A DNA stretch of 64,000 nt from Roseicella aerolata (GTDB taxonomy: Bacteria > Pseudomonadota > Alphaproteobacteria > Acetobacterales > Acetobacteraceae), in contig NZ_JAJAQI010000019.1 of the NCBI RefSeq assembly GCF_020523605.1, forward strand, positions 1 through 64,000, written 5' to 3'. Shown here one piece after another: positions 16,679 through 24,325 of the stretch. The translations under genes and the position numbers were made by a program. Every line of letters starts with the position of its first letter. The stretch's first letter is position 1. The notes under the pieces are model-generated. The model did no database searches. It was not told where the DNA came from and saw only the letters and a list, made by a program, of their open reading frames with translations.

Positions 16679-17563
16679 ATGGACGAAATATTCGGCATCC
16701 CCGCGCCGCTGCTCTTCGGGCAGCTGCTGCTCGGCCTGATCAACGGCGCCTTCTATGCGATGCTCTCGCTTGGCCTCGCGGTGATCTTCGGCCTGCTCAA
16801 CATCGTCAACATGGCGCATGGCGCCCAGTTCATGATGGGCGCCTTCGCCGCCTGGATGCTGCTCGCCTGGGGCGGCATCGGCTACTGGTGGGCACTGCTT
16901 CTCTCGCCGCTCATCGTGGGCACGATCGGCGTCATCCTGGAGAAGCTGTTCATCAGTAAGCTCTACAAGCTGGACCACCTCTACGGCCTGCTGCTGACCT
17001 TCGGCCTCGCCCTGATCATCGAGGGCGTCTTCCGTAATGAGTTCGGCTCTTCCGGCCTGCCCTACCGCATTCCGGCCGAGCTTTCGGGCGCCTGGGATTT
17101 CGGCTTCATGTTCATGCCGGTCTATCGTGGCTGGGTGGTGGTGGCGGCGCTGGTGCTCTGTTTGACCACCTGGTTGCTGATCGAGAAGACCCGGCTTGGC
17201 GCCTATCTCCGCGCCGCGACCGAGAATGCCGCGCTGGTGCAGGCCTTCGGCGTCAACGTGCCGCGCATGGTCACGCTGACCTATGGCGCGGGCGTGGCGC
17301 TGGCCGCCATCGGCGGCGTGCTGGCTGCGCCGATCTACTCGGTGAACCCGCAGATGGGCTCGAACCTCATCATCGTCGTCTTCGCAGTGGTGGTCATCGG
17401 CGGCATGGGCTCGATCCTGGGCTCCATCCTCACCGGCTTCACCCTCGGCATCGTGGAGGGCCTGACCAAGGTCTTCTGGCCGGAAGCCTCCGCCACCGTC
17501 ATCTTCGTCATCATGGCAATCGTGCTGCTCGCACGTCCTGCCGGCCTCTTCGGGAGGAAATGA
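16679..17563 (+). CDS. livH: Branched-chain-type ABC transporter permease LivH
   Basis: A 294-aa inner-membrane permease of the HAAT family. It is hydrophobic throughout, with about eight predicted membrane segments. Family landmarks are LINGAFYAMLSLGLAVIFG and LNIVNMAHGAQFMMGA near residues 20-60, RAATENAALVQAFGVNV in the cytoplasmic coupling loop, and the VVIGGMGSILGSILTGF region. It would pair with LivM to form the channel powered by LivFG and fed by the five binding proteins upstream. ATG 16679 gives the normal N-terminus. Its stop overlaps the possible ATG of livM at 17560. Confidence 0.9.
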   Translation: MDEIFGIPAPLLFGQLLLGLINGAFYAMLSLGLAVIFGLLNIVNMAHGAQFMMGAFAAWMLLAWGGIGYWWALLLSPLIVGTIGVILEKLFISKLYKLDHLYGLLLTFGLALIIEGVFRNEFGSSGLPYRIPAELSGAWDFGFMFMPVYRGWVVVAALVLCLTTWLLIEKTRLGAYLRAATENAALVQAFGVNVPRMVTLTYGAGVALAAIGGVLAAPIYSVNPQMGSNLIIVVFAVVVIGGMGSILGSILTGFTLGIVEGLTKVFWPEASATVIFVIMAIVLLARPAGLFGRK

Positions 17564-17565
17564 GC

Positions 17566-18564
17566 ATGGCCGCCGACACCACCTCCATCACCGCCAGCGC
17601 GCTGCCGGATCCTGCGCAGGAAGCCGGCGGCGCCTGGGGCTTCACCCGGGCGCAGCTCGGGGCGCTGGGTGTGCTCATCGTGTTCCTCGCGGTGGCGCCC
17701 TTCATGCTCTACCCCGTCTTTCTGATGAAGCTGCTCTGCTTCGCCCTGTTCGCCTGCGCCTTCAACCTGCTGATCGGCTATGTCGGGCTTCTGAGCTTCG
17801 GCCATGCCGCATATTTCGGCATGGGCGGCTATCTGGCAGGACATGCGGCGAAGGTCTGGGGGCTGACGCCGGAACTGGCGATCATCGTCGGGGCCGTGAC
17901 GGCCGGCCTGCTGGGCACCATCGCGGGCTGGATCGCCATCCGGCGGCAGGGCATCTACTTCGCCATGATCACCCTGGCACTGGCGCAGATGGTCTACTTC
18001 TTCTGCGTGCAGGCGCCCTTCACCGGCGGCGAGGACGGTATCCAGGCCATCCCGCGCGGCAGTCTCTTCGGCGTGATTCCGCTCGACCAGGACATGACCA
18101 TGTACTGGCTGGTGGCGGGGATCTTCCTGGGGGCCTTCCTGCTGATCCACCGGATCATCCACTCCCCCTACGGCCAGGTCCTGAAGTCGATCCGCGAAAA
18201 CGAGCCGCGCGCCACCTCGCTCGGCTACCGGACCGATGACTACAAGCTGCTGGCCTTCATTCTCTCCGCCACGATCGCGGGCACGGCCGGCGCGACCAAA
18301 TCCATCGTCTTCGGCATCGCCACGCTCACCGATGTGCATTGGTCCATGTCCGGCGAAGTGGTGCTGATGACGCTGGTCGGCGGCCTAGGCACGGTCTTCG
18401 GGCCGGTGATCGGCGCCGCGGTCATCGTGACCATGCAGAACTACCTGGCGGAGATGGGCGCCTGGGTGACGGTGATCCAGGGTGTGATCTTCGTCACCTG
18501 CGTGCTCGCCTTCCGGCGCGGCCTGGTCGGCGAAATCGCGGCCATGCTGAAGGTGAAGCTCTGA
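17566..18564 (+). CDS. livM: Branched-chain-type ABC transporter permease LivM
   Basis: A 332-aa second permease of the importer, with the LivM landmarks LLIGYVGLLSFGHAAYFGMGGY near residue 70, GIYFAMITLALAQM, SIRENEPRATSLGY (coupling loop) and VVLMTLVGGLGTVFGPVIGA. There are about nine or ten membrane segments. ATG 17566 is chosen since GGAGG lies 8 nt upstream of it; an ATG at 17560, overlapping the livH stop as ATGA, is only 2 nt from that site. A perfect 14-bp hairpin follows the stop codon and probably ends the transport operon. Confidence 0.9.
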   Translation: MAADTTSITASALPDPAQEAGGAWGFTRAQLGALGVLIVFLAVAPFMLYPVFLMKLLCFALFACAFNLLIGYVGLLSFGHAAYFGMGGYLAGHAAKVWGLTPELAIIVGAVTAGLLGTIAGWIAIRRQGIYFAMITLALAQMVYFFCVQAPFTGGEDGIQAIPRGSLFGVIPLDQDMTMYWLVAGIFLGAFLLIHRIIHSPYGQVLKSIRENEPRATSLGYRTDDYKLLAFILSATIAGTAGATKSIVFGIATLTDVHWSMSGEVVLMTLVGGLGTVFGPVIGAAVIVTMQNYLAEMGAWVTVIQGVIFVTCVLAFRRGLVGEIAAMLKVKL

Positions 18565-18570
18565 TCCATG

Positions 18571-18601
18571 GCGGCAGGGAGGGCGAGGCCCTCCCTGCCG
18601 C
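18571..18601 (+). terminator. Probable terminator of the liv operon
   Basis: A perfect 14-bp inverted repeat (GCGGCAGGGAGGGC / GCCCTCCCTGCCGC) with a GAG loop begins 6 bp after the livM stop. It lacks a T-run but is very stable, and it separates two convergent transcription units. Confidence 0.65.
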
Positions 18602-18665
18602 GATCGGTGGAAGCATCATGAGAGGGCGGCGCACAGCCTGGATGTCGGGATGTGGCCGCCACCAT

Positions 18666-18695
18666 GGCCCGGCGGGCCATGCGACCCGCCGGGCC
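18666..18695 (-). terminator. Probable terminator of the alpha/beta hydrolase gene
   Basis: A perfect 11-bp stem (GGCCCGGCGGG / CCCGCCGGGCC) with an 8-nt loop, directly beyond the minus-strand hydrolase stop at 18698. It is convergent with the liv operon terminator. Confidence 0.6.
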
Positions 18696-18697
18696 GG

Positions 18698-19837
18698 TCA
18701 GCCCCGTGTCTTGTCCAGCCAGTCGAGCAGTAGCGCCGTCGCCCGCTCGGGCTGTTCCTGCTGCACCCAGTGCCCTGCGCCCTCCACCAGATGCACGTCG
18801 GTCATCTTCGTGCAGGCCAGTTCCCGCATGCGACGCAGCGCGCCAGGCACCTGCTCGATGCCCCAATCGCTGGCACCGGCGATGAAGACCGAAGGCACAT
18901 CGATGGTGCGGCCGGCAAAGACCTGCGCCTCCGCCTCGAACCGTCCGCTGGTACGGCAGCGGTACCATTGCAGCCCGCCCTGGAAGCCAGTGCGGTCATA
19001 CTCGCCGGCATAGACCGCGAGGTCGCGGTCCGGTAGCCAGCGGCAGGCGGTGATCGCCTCCGCGCTCGGCATTTCCGGCGCCACCGTCTCCGCCATGCCC
19101 TTATCCAGGTCCATGATGTAGTAGGTCGGCATCTGCGCCAGCGCTTCCGCCGTCCAGCCGGCCAGCCGGACGGGCTTGTTGGCGGGCCAGTCGGCGCTCT
19201 TCATATGGTAGTAGGCACGCAGGAAGGCATGCACGCCCTGCGGGCAGCGCCACATGTTCTCGTTCGCGCCGCGCTCCGAATAGTGCCATTGATAATGCTT
19301 GCGCGGCCGCGGCAGGGCGGCGAGCGCGGCATGGATGTCGGGCGCCGGCGGGCGGTCCGGATCCTCCTCGGGCAGGGCAGGCGGGCCGGCGAAGGGCGCG
19401 CTCATCAGCGCCACGCGGCGGAACACGTCCGGCCGGATCAGCGCGCACCAGGCGGCGACGGGGGAGCCGAAATCATGCCCGATCACCGCCTCCACATGCC
19501 CGTAGCCGAGGGACGCCACCAGGCCGAGCTGGTCGCGCACCAGGTTCAGCATGCGGAAGGGCGCCAGGTCGCCATCATAGTCGGCGCTCCATCCCGTGGT
19601 GCGGCCATAGCCGCGCTGGTCGGGCGCCACCACATGGTAGCCGGCCCCGGCCAGGGCCGGCATGACCTTCCGCCAGGACCAGGCGAGTTCGGGGAAGCCG
19701 TGCAGCAGCAGCAGGCAGGGCCGGCCCGGTTCCCCGGCCTCCAGCACATGCATCGACAGGCCGTTGATGCCGGGGATGATCCGTGCGCGGATCCCGGCCG
19801 GCAGGATGGCCGCGTCATAGGGCGGCAGCGTGGACAT
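18698..19837 (-). CDS. Alpha/beta hydrolase, epoxide-hydrolase-like
   Basis: A 379-aa alpha/beta-fold hydrolase. The oxyanion motif is HGFPE (residues 46-50), the nucleophile elbow GHDFGS carries Asp122, and a late His356 lies in GAGHWVQQEQPE. An Asp nucleophile followed by Phe is the epoxide hydrolase/dehalogenase pattern (hydrolysis through an alkyl-enzyme ester). The cap region is large (YQWHYSERGANENMW). No signal peptide, so cytoplasmic. ATG 19837 has a strong site (GGAGGAAACC). It faces the liv operon tail to tail and has its own terminator. Substrate unknown; soluble epoxide hydrolase or haloacetate dehalogenase are the usual labels. Confidence 0.8.
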   Translation of the reverse strand: MSTLPPYDAAILPAGIRARIIPGINGLSMHVLEAGEPGRPCLLLLHGFPELAWSWRKVMPALAGAGYHVVAPDQRGYGRTTGWSADYDGDLAPFRMLNLVRDQLGLVASLGYGHVEAVIGHDFGSPVAAWCALIRPDVFRRVALMSAPFAGPPALPEEDPDRPPAPDIHAALAALPRPRKHYQWHYSERGANENMWRCPQGVHAFLRAYYHMKSADWPANKPVRLAGWTAEALAQMPTYYIMDLDKGMAETVAPEMPSAEAITACRWLPDRDLAVYAGEYDRTGFQGGLQWYRCRTSGRFEAEAQVFAGRTIDVPSVFIAGASDWGIEQVPGALRRMRELACTKMTDVHLVEGAGHWVQQEQPERATALLLDWLDKTRG

Positions 19838-19903
19838 GGTTTCCTCCGTGCTTGGTCTTGCGGCGGAGCTTAGCAGGCCATCGTTGCCCGTGCCCCCTGC
19901 CGC

Positions 19904-20491
19904 CTAGCCTCCGCTGCGGTCCCAGAGATTGGGAATCACGTCATTCGTGTAGCCCGAGATGAAGCCGCGCGCCTCGCCGGTCTCGGGGTCGAAGACATGC
20001 CGCCGCAGCGCACCGATATTCGCCCCGTAGCAGTGGATGCTGATACTCGGCGCATCCGGCACGGCATTCTCCACCACATGCACGTCATAGGTGGCGGCGC
20101 TGACCTTCGCCACTTCGCCCGGCCGAAGGCGGTCGCGCCGGCCTGGCCGCGGCGGCGTGCCCGGCGGGCCAAGCACATATTCGGTCGAGAGCTCCTCGCC
20201 CCGCAATTGCCCGACTAGGCCCCAGACCAGGTGGTCATGGATGGGTGTCCGCTGCCCCGGGCCCCAGACGAAGCTGACCACCGAGAAGCGCTCGGCCGGG
20301 TCGCAGTGCAGCAGGTATTGCCGGTAGCCCGGGCCCGCGGCAGCGAAGGCCGGCGGCAGCCAGTCATCCCGCGCGACCAGATCCTCGAGCAGGGCCGCGC
20401 CCTCCGAGAGGAACGCCGCCTCCCCCGCGCCGGCATCCGCCAGCCTCGTCATGCCCTGCACGAAATCGCGCAGCCGGGCGATGCCTGCCAT
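19904..20491 (-). CDS. Thiol dioxygenase (cysteine / 3-mercaptopropionate dioxygenase family)
   Basis: A 195-aa cupin dioxygenase that oxidises a thiol to a sulfinate with non-haem iron. The three-His iron site is His85, His87 (TPIHDH) and His138 (YDVHVVE). The Ser-His-Tyr set is visible as SIHCY (Ser151, His153, Tyr155). Gln58 in YRQYLL occupies the place where arginine-type cysteine dioxygenases carry Arg, which favours 3-mercaptopropionate as substrate. The start is ATG 20491 (GGGAGGA 5-6 nt upstream); the longer frame to 20527 lacks a ribosome site. It is divergent from a cupin gene 68 bp away, so they may share a control region. Mercaptopropionate preference is inferred from one residue. 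Confidence 0.85.
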   Translation of the reverse strand: MAGIARLRDFVQGMTRLADAGAGEAAFLSEGAALLEDLVARDDWLPPAFAAAGPGYRQYLLHCDPAERFSVVSFVWGPGQRTPIHDHLVWGLVGQLRGEELSTEYVLGPPGTPPRPGRRDRLRPGEVAKVSAATYDVHVVENAVPDAPSISIHCYGANIGALRRHVFDPETGEARGFISGYTNDVIPNLWDRSGG

Positions 20492-20559
20492 GCTTGTCCT
20501 CCCACTCCGTCCCGCGAACCATGGCATGCCCGGGCCGTTGCGTGCTTGCGGAGGCGCAA

Positions 20560-21045
20560 ATGACCGAAGGACCCGAACTCCTCTTTTTCGCCGATGACGG
20601 GACCATCCCGAACAATCCGCGCCTGCCGGTGCTGCTGTTCCGGGGCGCGGTTCCGGCGGGGGACCCGACAGCGGCCGAGGCGCTCTTCGCCGCGCATGGC
20701 TGGCCGCCGGCTTGGCGGGACGGGATCTACCCCTATCACCATTACCACCCGGATGCGCATGAGGCGCTGGCCATCGCCCAGGGCAAGGTAAGGGTGATGC
20801 TGGGTGGGGAAGGGGGGCAGGCGGTCGAGCTTGCCGCCGGCGATGTGGTGGTGCTGCCCGCCGGGACCGGCCACCGCAACCTGGAGTCCAGCCCAGACCT
20901 GCTGGTGGTCGGTGCCTATCCGACGGGGCAGTCGCCCACCGAGTATCGCGGCCGGCCCGGCGAGCATGCGCAGGCCGTGCCGCAGATCACCCAGGTGCCG
21001 GATCCGGAGCGCGAGCCGGTGCGCGGGCGGGCCTGGCCGCTCTGA
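20560..21045 (+). CDS. Cupin-domain protein, YjlB-like
   Basis: A 161-aa single-domain cupin. It starts MTEGPELLFFADDGTIPNNP and has the two cupin motifs: HYHPDAHEALAIAQGKVRV (metal-binding His and Glu) and GDVVVLPAGTGHRNLE. This pattern matches the YjlB-like family, whose function is not established. ATG 20560 is chosen over a far upstream ATG at 20494 because GGAGG lies 6 nt before it and the family N-terminus starts there. It is divergently paired with the thiol dioxygenase gene, another cupin, which may mean common regulation. Cytoplasmic; a metal-dependent isomerase, dioxygenase or sensor role are all possible. Confidence 0.75.
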   Translation: MTEGPELLFFADDGTIPNNPRLPVLLFRGAVPAGDPTAAEALFAAHGWPPAWRDGIYPYHHYHPDAHEALAIAQGKVRVMLGGEGGQAVELAAGDVVVLPAGTGHRNLESSPDLLVVGAYPTGQSPTEYRGRPGEHAQAVPQITQVPDPEREPVRGRAWPL

Positions 21046-21788
21046 CATCGCGGGCATCTGTCTGAATCTCCGCCCCCCCGGATGGCGTCACGGAGCCTGT
21101 CCGCCATGCCGTGCGGGCTGCGCCCTACGCTTCGGACGGGCACCGGGGCGGAGTCGGCAGCAGGGGCTCAGCCTGGCGACGTCGTCGCCCGGTCAGGCGC
21201 GCCTTCGAGAACTGTGCCCTCACGCCCTCACCGGGGCTGGACCTGGCATGGACCTCCTGGAGGCGATCGGGCCAGGCGCGGATGTCCCGACGGGCTGCAG
21301 CTCGCAAAGATCGCGGACGGGCGTGAACGCCGGGGAGCGTGGATCTGCCCAACGATCAATGACCGACCGCGGAGTGGCGTGCAGTTCCGAACGCAATCCG
21401 CCACGGTCGTCGCCATACCCTGGCGGAGGCCCGAGACCTCTGCCCGGCGCGGTGCAGGTCCCTGCCGGCTGGCCTGACCGCGACACCGATGATGACGAAA
21501 ACGGTGAGCGACCGAAGGCGGCCGGAACCGCCCTGGTCCACTTCGGAGCGGCCTGACCTCGAGCTTGCCCTGAGGCAGCCGGGACCGCCGCTCGGGGCGA
21601 CTGCCCCGGTGTGAGCCACCGGCCAGGAACTCCGCCGCCATGGCGTCCCCTTCCGCTTCGGGATAGAGCCGATGGCACCCCTGGCCTGAGGGCCCCCTGG
21701 ACGGCAGGGCCAGGGGATACGGGGAATGCCGGGCAGGCCCGGCGCAGCACGGCCGCCAGGGGGACCGAGGGTCGAAGGGGATAGTTTC
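21046..21788. other. Long intergenic region with an extragenic repeat
   Basis: These 743 bp contain no gene I can support. Open frames on both strands are GC-driven and lack family resemblance or ribosome sites. The region holds one copy of the 104-bp dispersed repeat (21302-21405) and presumably the promoter of the purine permease near its right end. No promoter hexamers stand out. Confidence 0.5.
21302..21405 (+). repeat. Dispersed ~104-bp extragenic repeat, copy 1
   Basis: It aligns without gaps to the reverse complement of 51723-51826. By hand count about 73 of the first 100 columns match, including an unbroken run GATCGCGGACGGGC at the left, the hairpin core GGC-GTGAAC-GCC, and GAACGCAATC near the right end. 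The left terminus (TCGCAAAGATCGCG) is degenerate compared with TAGAGCAGATC in the other copies, so this is probably an older copy. It lies alone between genes. Confidence 0.7.
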
Positions 21789-23075
21789 ATGGAGCGTTTC
21801 TTCGCGCTGCAGGAGCGCGGGACGACCATCAGGACGGAGGTGGTGGCCGGCGCCACCACCTTCCTGACGATGGTCTATATCGTCATCGTCAACCCGGCGA
21901 TCATGGCGCAGGCAGGCATCGACCAGGGCGCCGCCTTCGTCGCGACCTGCCTTGCCGCCGCGATCGGCTCCGCGCTGATGGGGGTGCTGGCGAATTTCCC
22001 GATCGCCCTGGCACCCGGCATGGGCCTCAACGCCTACTTCGCCTTCGCCGTCGTGCTGGGCATGGGCATCTCCTGGCAGGTGGCGCTTGGCGCCGTCTTC
22101 CTCTCCGGCCTGCTCTTCCTCGCCGTCTCCCTGCTGCGGGTGCGGGAATGGCTGATCAACGGCATCCCGTTCAGCCTCAAGCTCGGCATCGCCGCCGGCA
22201 TCGGCTTCTTCCTCGGTCTCATTGGCCTCAAGAACATGGGCCTCGTCGTGGACCATCCGGCGACGCTGGTCGGCCTCGGCAGGCTCGGCGAGACCTCGGT
22301 GCTGCTCGGCTGCCTCGGCTTCGTCATCATCGCCGGGCTCGCGGCGCGGCGGGTGCCGGGCGCCATCGTCATCGGCATCCTGGCGACCGCCGCGCTCGGG
22401 ATCCCCTTCGGCCTGACGAAGCTCGGCGGCCTGGTCAGCCTGCCGCCCTCCATCGCGCCGACCTTCCTGCAACTCGACATCGCCGGCGCGCTGCAACTCG
22501 GCGTGTTCGGAATCATCTTCACCTTCTTCCTGGTGGACCTGCTGGACAATACCGGAACGCTGATCGCCACCACCCACCGGGCCGGGCTGATGCGGCCGGA
22601 CGGCACCGTGCCCAATCTCGGCCGCGCCCTCCAGGCCGATAGCGGCGGCGCCATCATCGGCGCTACGCTCGGCACCTCCACCACCGTCAGCTATATCGAG
22701 AGTGCGGCGGGCATCCAGGCCGGCGGGCGCACGGGGCTCACGGCGGTGACGGCGGCGGTGCTCTTCCTCGCCGTGCTGTTCCTCGCCCCGCTCGCCACCT
22801 CCATCCCCGGCTTCGCCACCGCGCCGGCGCTGGTCTTCGTCGCCTGCCTGATGGCGCAGGCACTACGCGACCTGGCCTGGGACGACGCCACGGAATATGT
22901 CCCGGCGGTCATCACCGCGCTGGCCACGCCCTTCACCTTCTCCATCGCAACGGGCATCGGCCTTGGTTTCGTCACCTATGCGCTGCTGAAGACGGCGGCC
23001 GGCAGGGCAGGCGAGGTGAGCGGCGCGGTCTGGATCATCGCCGCGCTCTGCGTGGTGAAATTCGCGCTGAGCTGA
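21789..23075 (+). CDS. NCS2 family purine permease (AzgA/PbuG type)
   Basis: A 428-aa inner-membrane proton symporter of the adenine/guanine/hypoxanthine subgroup. Landmarks: TEVVAGATTFLTMVYIVIVNP at the start, ALAPGMGLNAYFAF near residue 80, FFLVDLLDNTGTL in the middle and GTSTTVSYIESAAGI, all diagnostic of AzgA-like permeases. About 12-14 membrane segments are predicted. ATG 21789 is chosen with GAAGGGGAT 6-10 nt upstream; an ATG at 21726 would add a proline/glycine-rich tail not seen in the family. No purine catabolic genes adjoin, so salvage uptake is likely. The exact base transported is not predictable. Confidence 0.9.
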   Translation: MERFFALQERGTTIRTEVVAGATTFLTMVYIVIVNPAIMAQAGIDQGAAFVATCLAAAIGSALMGVLANFPIALAPGMGLNAYFAFAVVLGMGISWQVALGAVFLSGLLFLAVSLLRVREWLINGIPFSLKLGIAAGIGFFLGLIGLKNMGLVVDHPATLVGLGRLGETSVLLGCLGFVIIAGLAARRVPGAIVIGILATAALGIPFGLTKLGGLVSLPPSIAPTFLQLDIAGALQLGVFGIIFTFFLVDLLDNTGTLIATTHRAGLMRPDGTVPNLGRALQADSGGAIIGATLGTSTTVSYIESAAGIQAGGRTGLTAVTAAVLFLAVLFLAPLATSIPGFATAPALVFVACLMAQALRDLAWDDATEYVPAVITALATPFTFSIATGIGLGFVTYALLKTAAGRAGEVSGAVWIIAALCVVKFALS

Positions 23076-23316
23076 GCGCCTTGCAGGGCGCGTAGGCGGG
23101 TGCCGCAGGCCGGGCCCGCCAGCCGCGCCGCCCAACCGCCTCCCGGCCGCCAGCCCGGCCTGGGCCGCGGCAATCAGCGCCGCGGTCATCCCGAAGCTGA
23201 GCATTGCCCAACCCTTGGCACGGCCCTCGCTCCGCTTGTCGCCCCCGGTGCCGCCGGCCAGGATGGCGCCGGTGCCGCTCCCACCCTTGCGGGAGCGCGC
23301 GGAGGGGTGGAAGCGC

Positions 23317-23982
23317 ATGGCTACCGCACAGCCGATCTGCCTGACCTTCGACAATGGGCCGGAGCCGGAGGTGACGCCCGGCGTCCTCACCATCCTGGCA
23401 CGCCGCCGCATCCCGGCGATGTTCTTCGTCGTGGGGGAGAAGCTGCGCGACCCGGCGCGCCGGGCCCTCGCTGCGCGGGCACGAGCCGAGGGCTTCCCGA
23501 TCGGCAACCACACCCTGACCCACGGCACGCCGCTCGGCCGCCGGGGCGGGGCGGAGGCGGTGGCGGAGATCAAGGCCTGCGACGCGCTGCTCGGGGACCT
23601 GCGGGAACCCGACCGGCTGTTCCGCCCGAATGGCGGCGGCGGCGCGCTCGGGCCGCATCTGCTGAACGCCTCCGCCGCGCGCCACCTGCAGGCGGGCGGT
23701 CATACCGTCGTGCTGTGGAATGCCATCCCGCGCGACTTCGATGATCCGGAGGGCTGGCCGGAGCGCGCGCTGGCGCAGCATGCGGCGGCGACCGGGCCCG
23801 TCCTGATGGTGCTGCACGACCTGCCGAACGGCGCCATGCGGCATCTCGACCGCGTGCTCGGCAGGCTGCAGGACCGGGGCGCCGAATTCCTGGCCGAGCC
23901 GCCGGCCAGTTGCGTGCCGATCCGTCGCGGCATCCCCGCGCCCGGTCTTGCCGCCTGTATCTCACAGGATCCCATGCCCTGA
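23317..23982 (+). CDS. Polysaccharide deacetylase family protein with altered metal motif
   Basis: A 221-aa NodB-homology (CE4) domain. Motif 1 reads TFDNGP (residues 10-15) instead of TFDDGP: Asp12, the general base position, is present, but the metal-ligand Asp is Asn13. Motif 2, HTLTH with His65 and His69, is intact. Later RPNGGGG replaces the usual RPPYG, another departure. There is no signal peptide, so a cytoplasmic site is likely, unusual for CE4 enzymes acting on exported glycans. ATG 23317 has GGAGGGG 7 nt upstream. The protein may use a different metal set or substrate, or be a non-catalytic relative. Confidence 0.8.
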   Translation: MATAQPICLTFDNGPEPEVTPGVLTILARRRIPAMFFVVGEKLRDPARRALAARARAEGFPIGNHTLTHGTPLGRRGGAEAVAEIKACDALLGDLREPDRLFRPNGGGGALGPHLLNASAARHLQAGGHTVVLWNAIPRDFDDPEGWPERALAQHAAATGPVLMVLHDLPNGAMRHLDRVLGRLQDRGAEFLAEPPASCVPIRRGIPAPGLAACISQDPMP

Positions 23983-24018
23983 CGCGCCGGGCCGTGTATC
24001 CCGCGCAGGGATCCGGCC

Positions 24019-24222
24019 CTATCGGCGGTTCCCTCTCAGCCGCCGGTCGCGCGACGGGTCCTTCACCCGGCCCTTGCCGGTCGGCTCGGAATCCTCCCGC
24101 CGCGTGGTGGTCCCCAGCGAGATGCCGCGGTCACGATTCTCCTTCAGCCTGCCGTCATGCGCCGGGTCCTTCACCCGCCCCTGGCCATTGTCCTGATGAC
24201 GGCGGTCCTCGGGCTCGGTCAT
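24019..24222 (-). CDS. Small hydrophilic protein with a duplicated GRVKDP motif
   Basis: A 67-aa, highly charged protein without hydrophobic segments. It contains two copies of a motif: GQGRVKDPAHDGRLKENR near residues 13-30 and GKGRVKDPSRDRRLRGNR near the C-terminus, giving consensus G-x-GRVKDP-x2-D-x-RL-x2-N-R. The repeat is also visible in the DNA (GGGTCCTTCACCCG on the plus strand twice). ATG 24222 has AGAGG upstream, directly after a 10-bp hairpin. I do not recognise a named family. Composition suggests a disordered, perhaps stress-related or nucleic-acid-contacting protein. It is downstream of the nitronate monooxygenase gene on the same strand. Confidence 0.6.
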   Translation of the reverse strand: MTEPEDRRHQDNGQGRVKDPAHDGRLKENRDRGISLGTTTRREDSEPTGKGRVKDPSRDRRLRGNRR

Positions 24223-24235
24223 GCCGGCACCTCTT

Positions 24236-24274
24236 CTCCGGGCGCGCTCGCCGTAACAACCCCTGCGCCCGGAG
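24236..24274 (-). promoter_or_regulatory. Hairpin in the leader of the small GRVKDP protein gene
   Basis: A perfect 10-bp stem (CTCCGGGCGC / GCGCCCGGAG) with a 19-nt loop lies between the nitronate monooxygenase stop and the small gene start. On the minus strand its 3' arm ends right at the AGAAGAGG ribosome site. It could act as terminator of the upstream gene, mRNA stabiliser, or translation control. Confidence 0.5.
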
Positions 24275-24325
24275 TCCGTTCCGCGGCCGCACGGGTAATT
24301 CAGTGCCAGCGGAGCCGCCGGCGGC

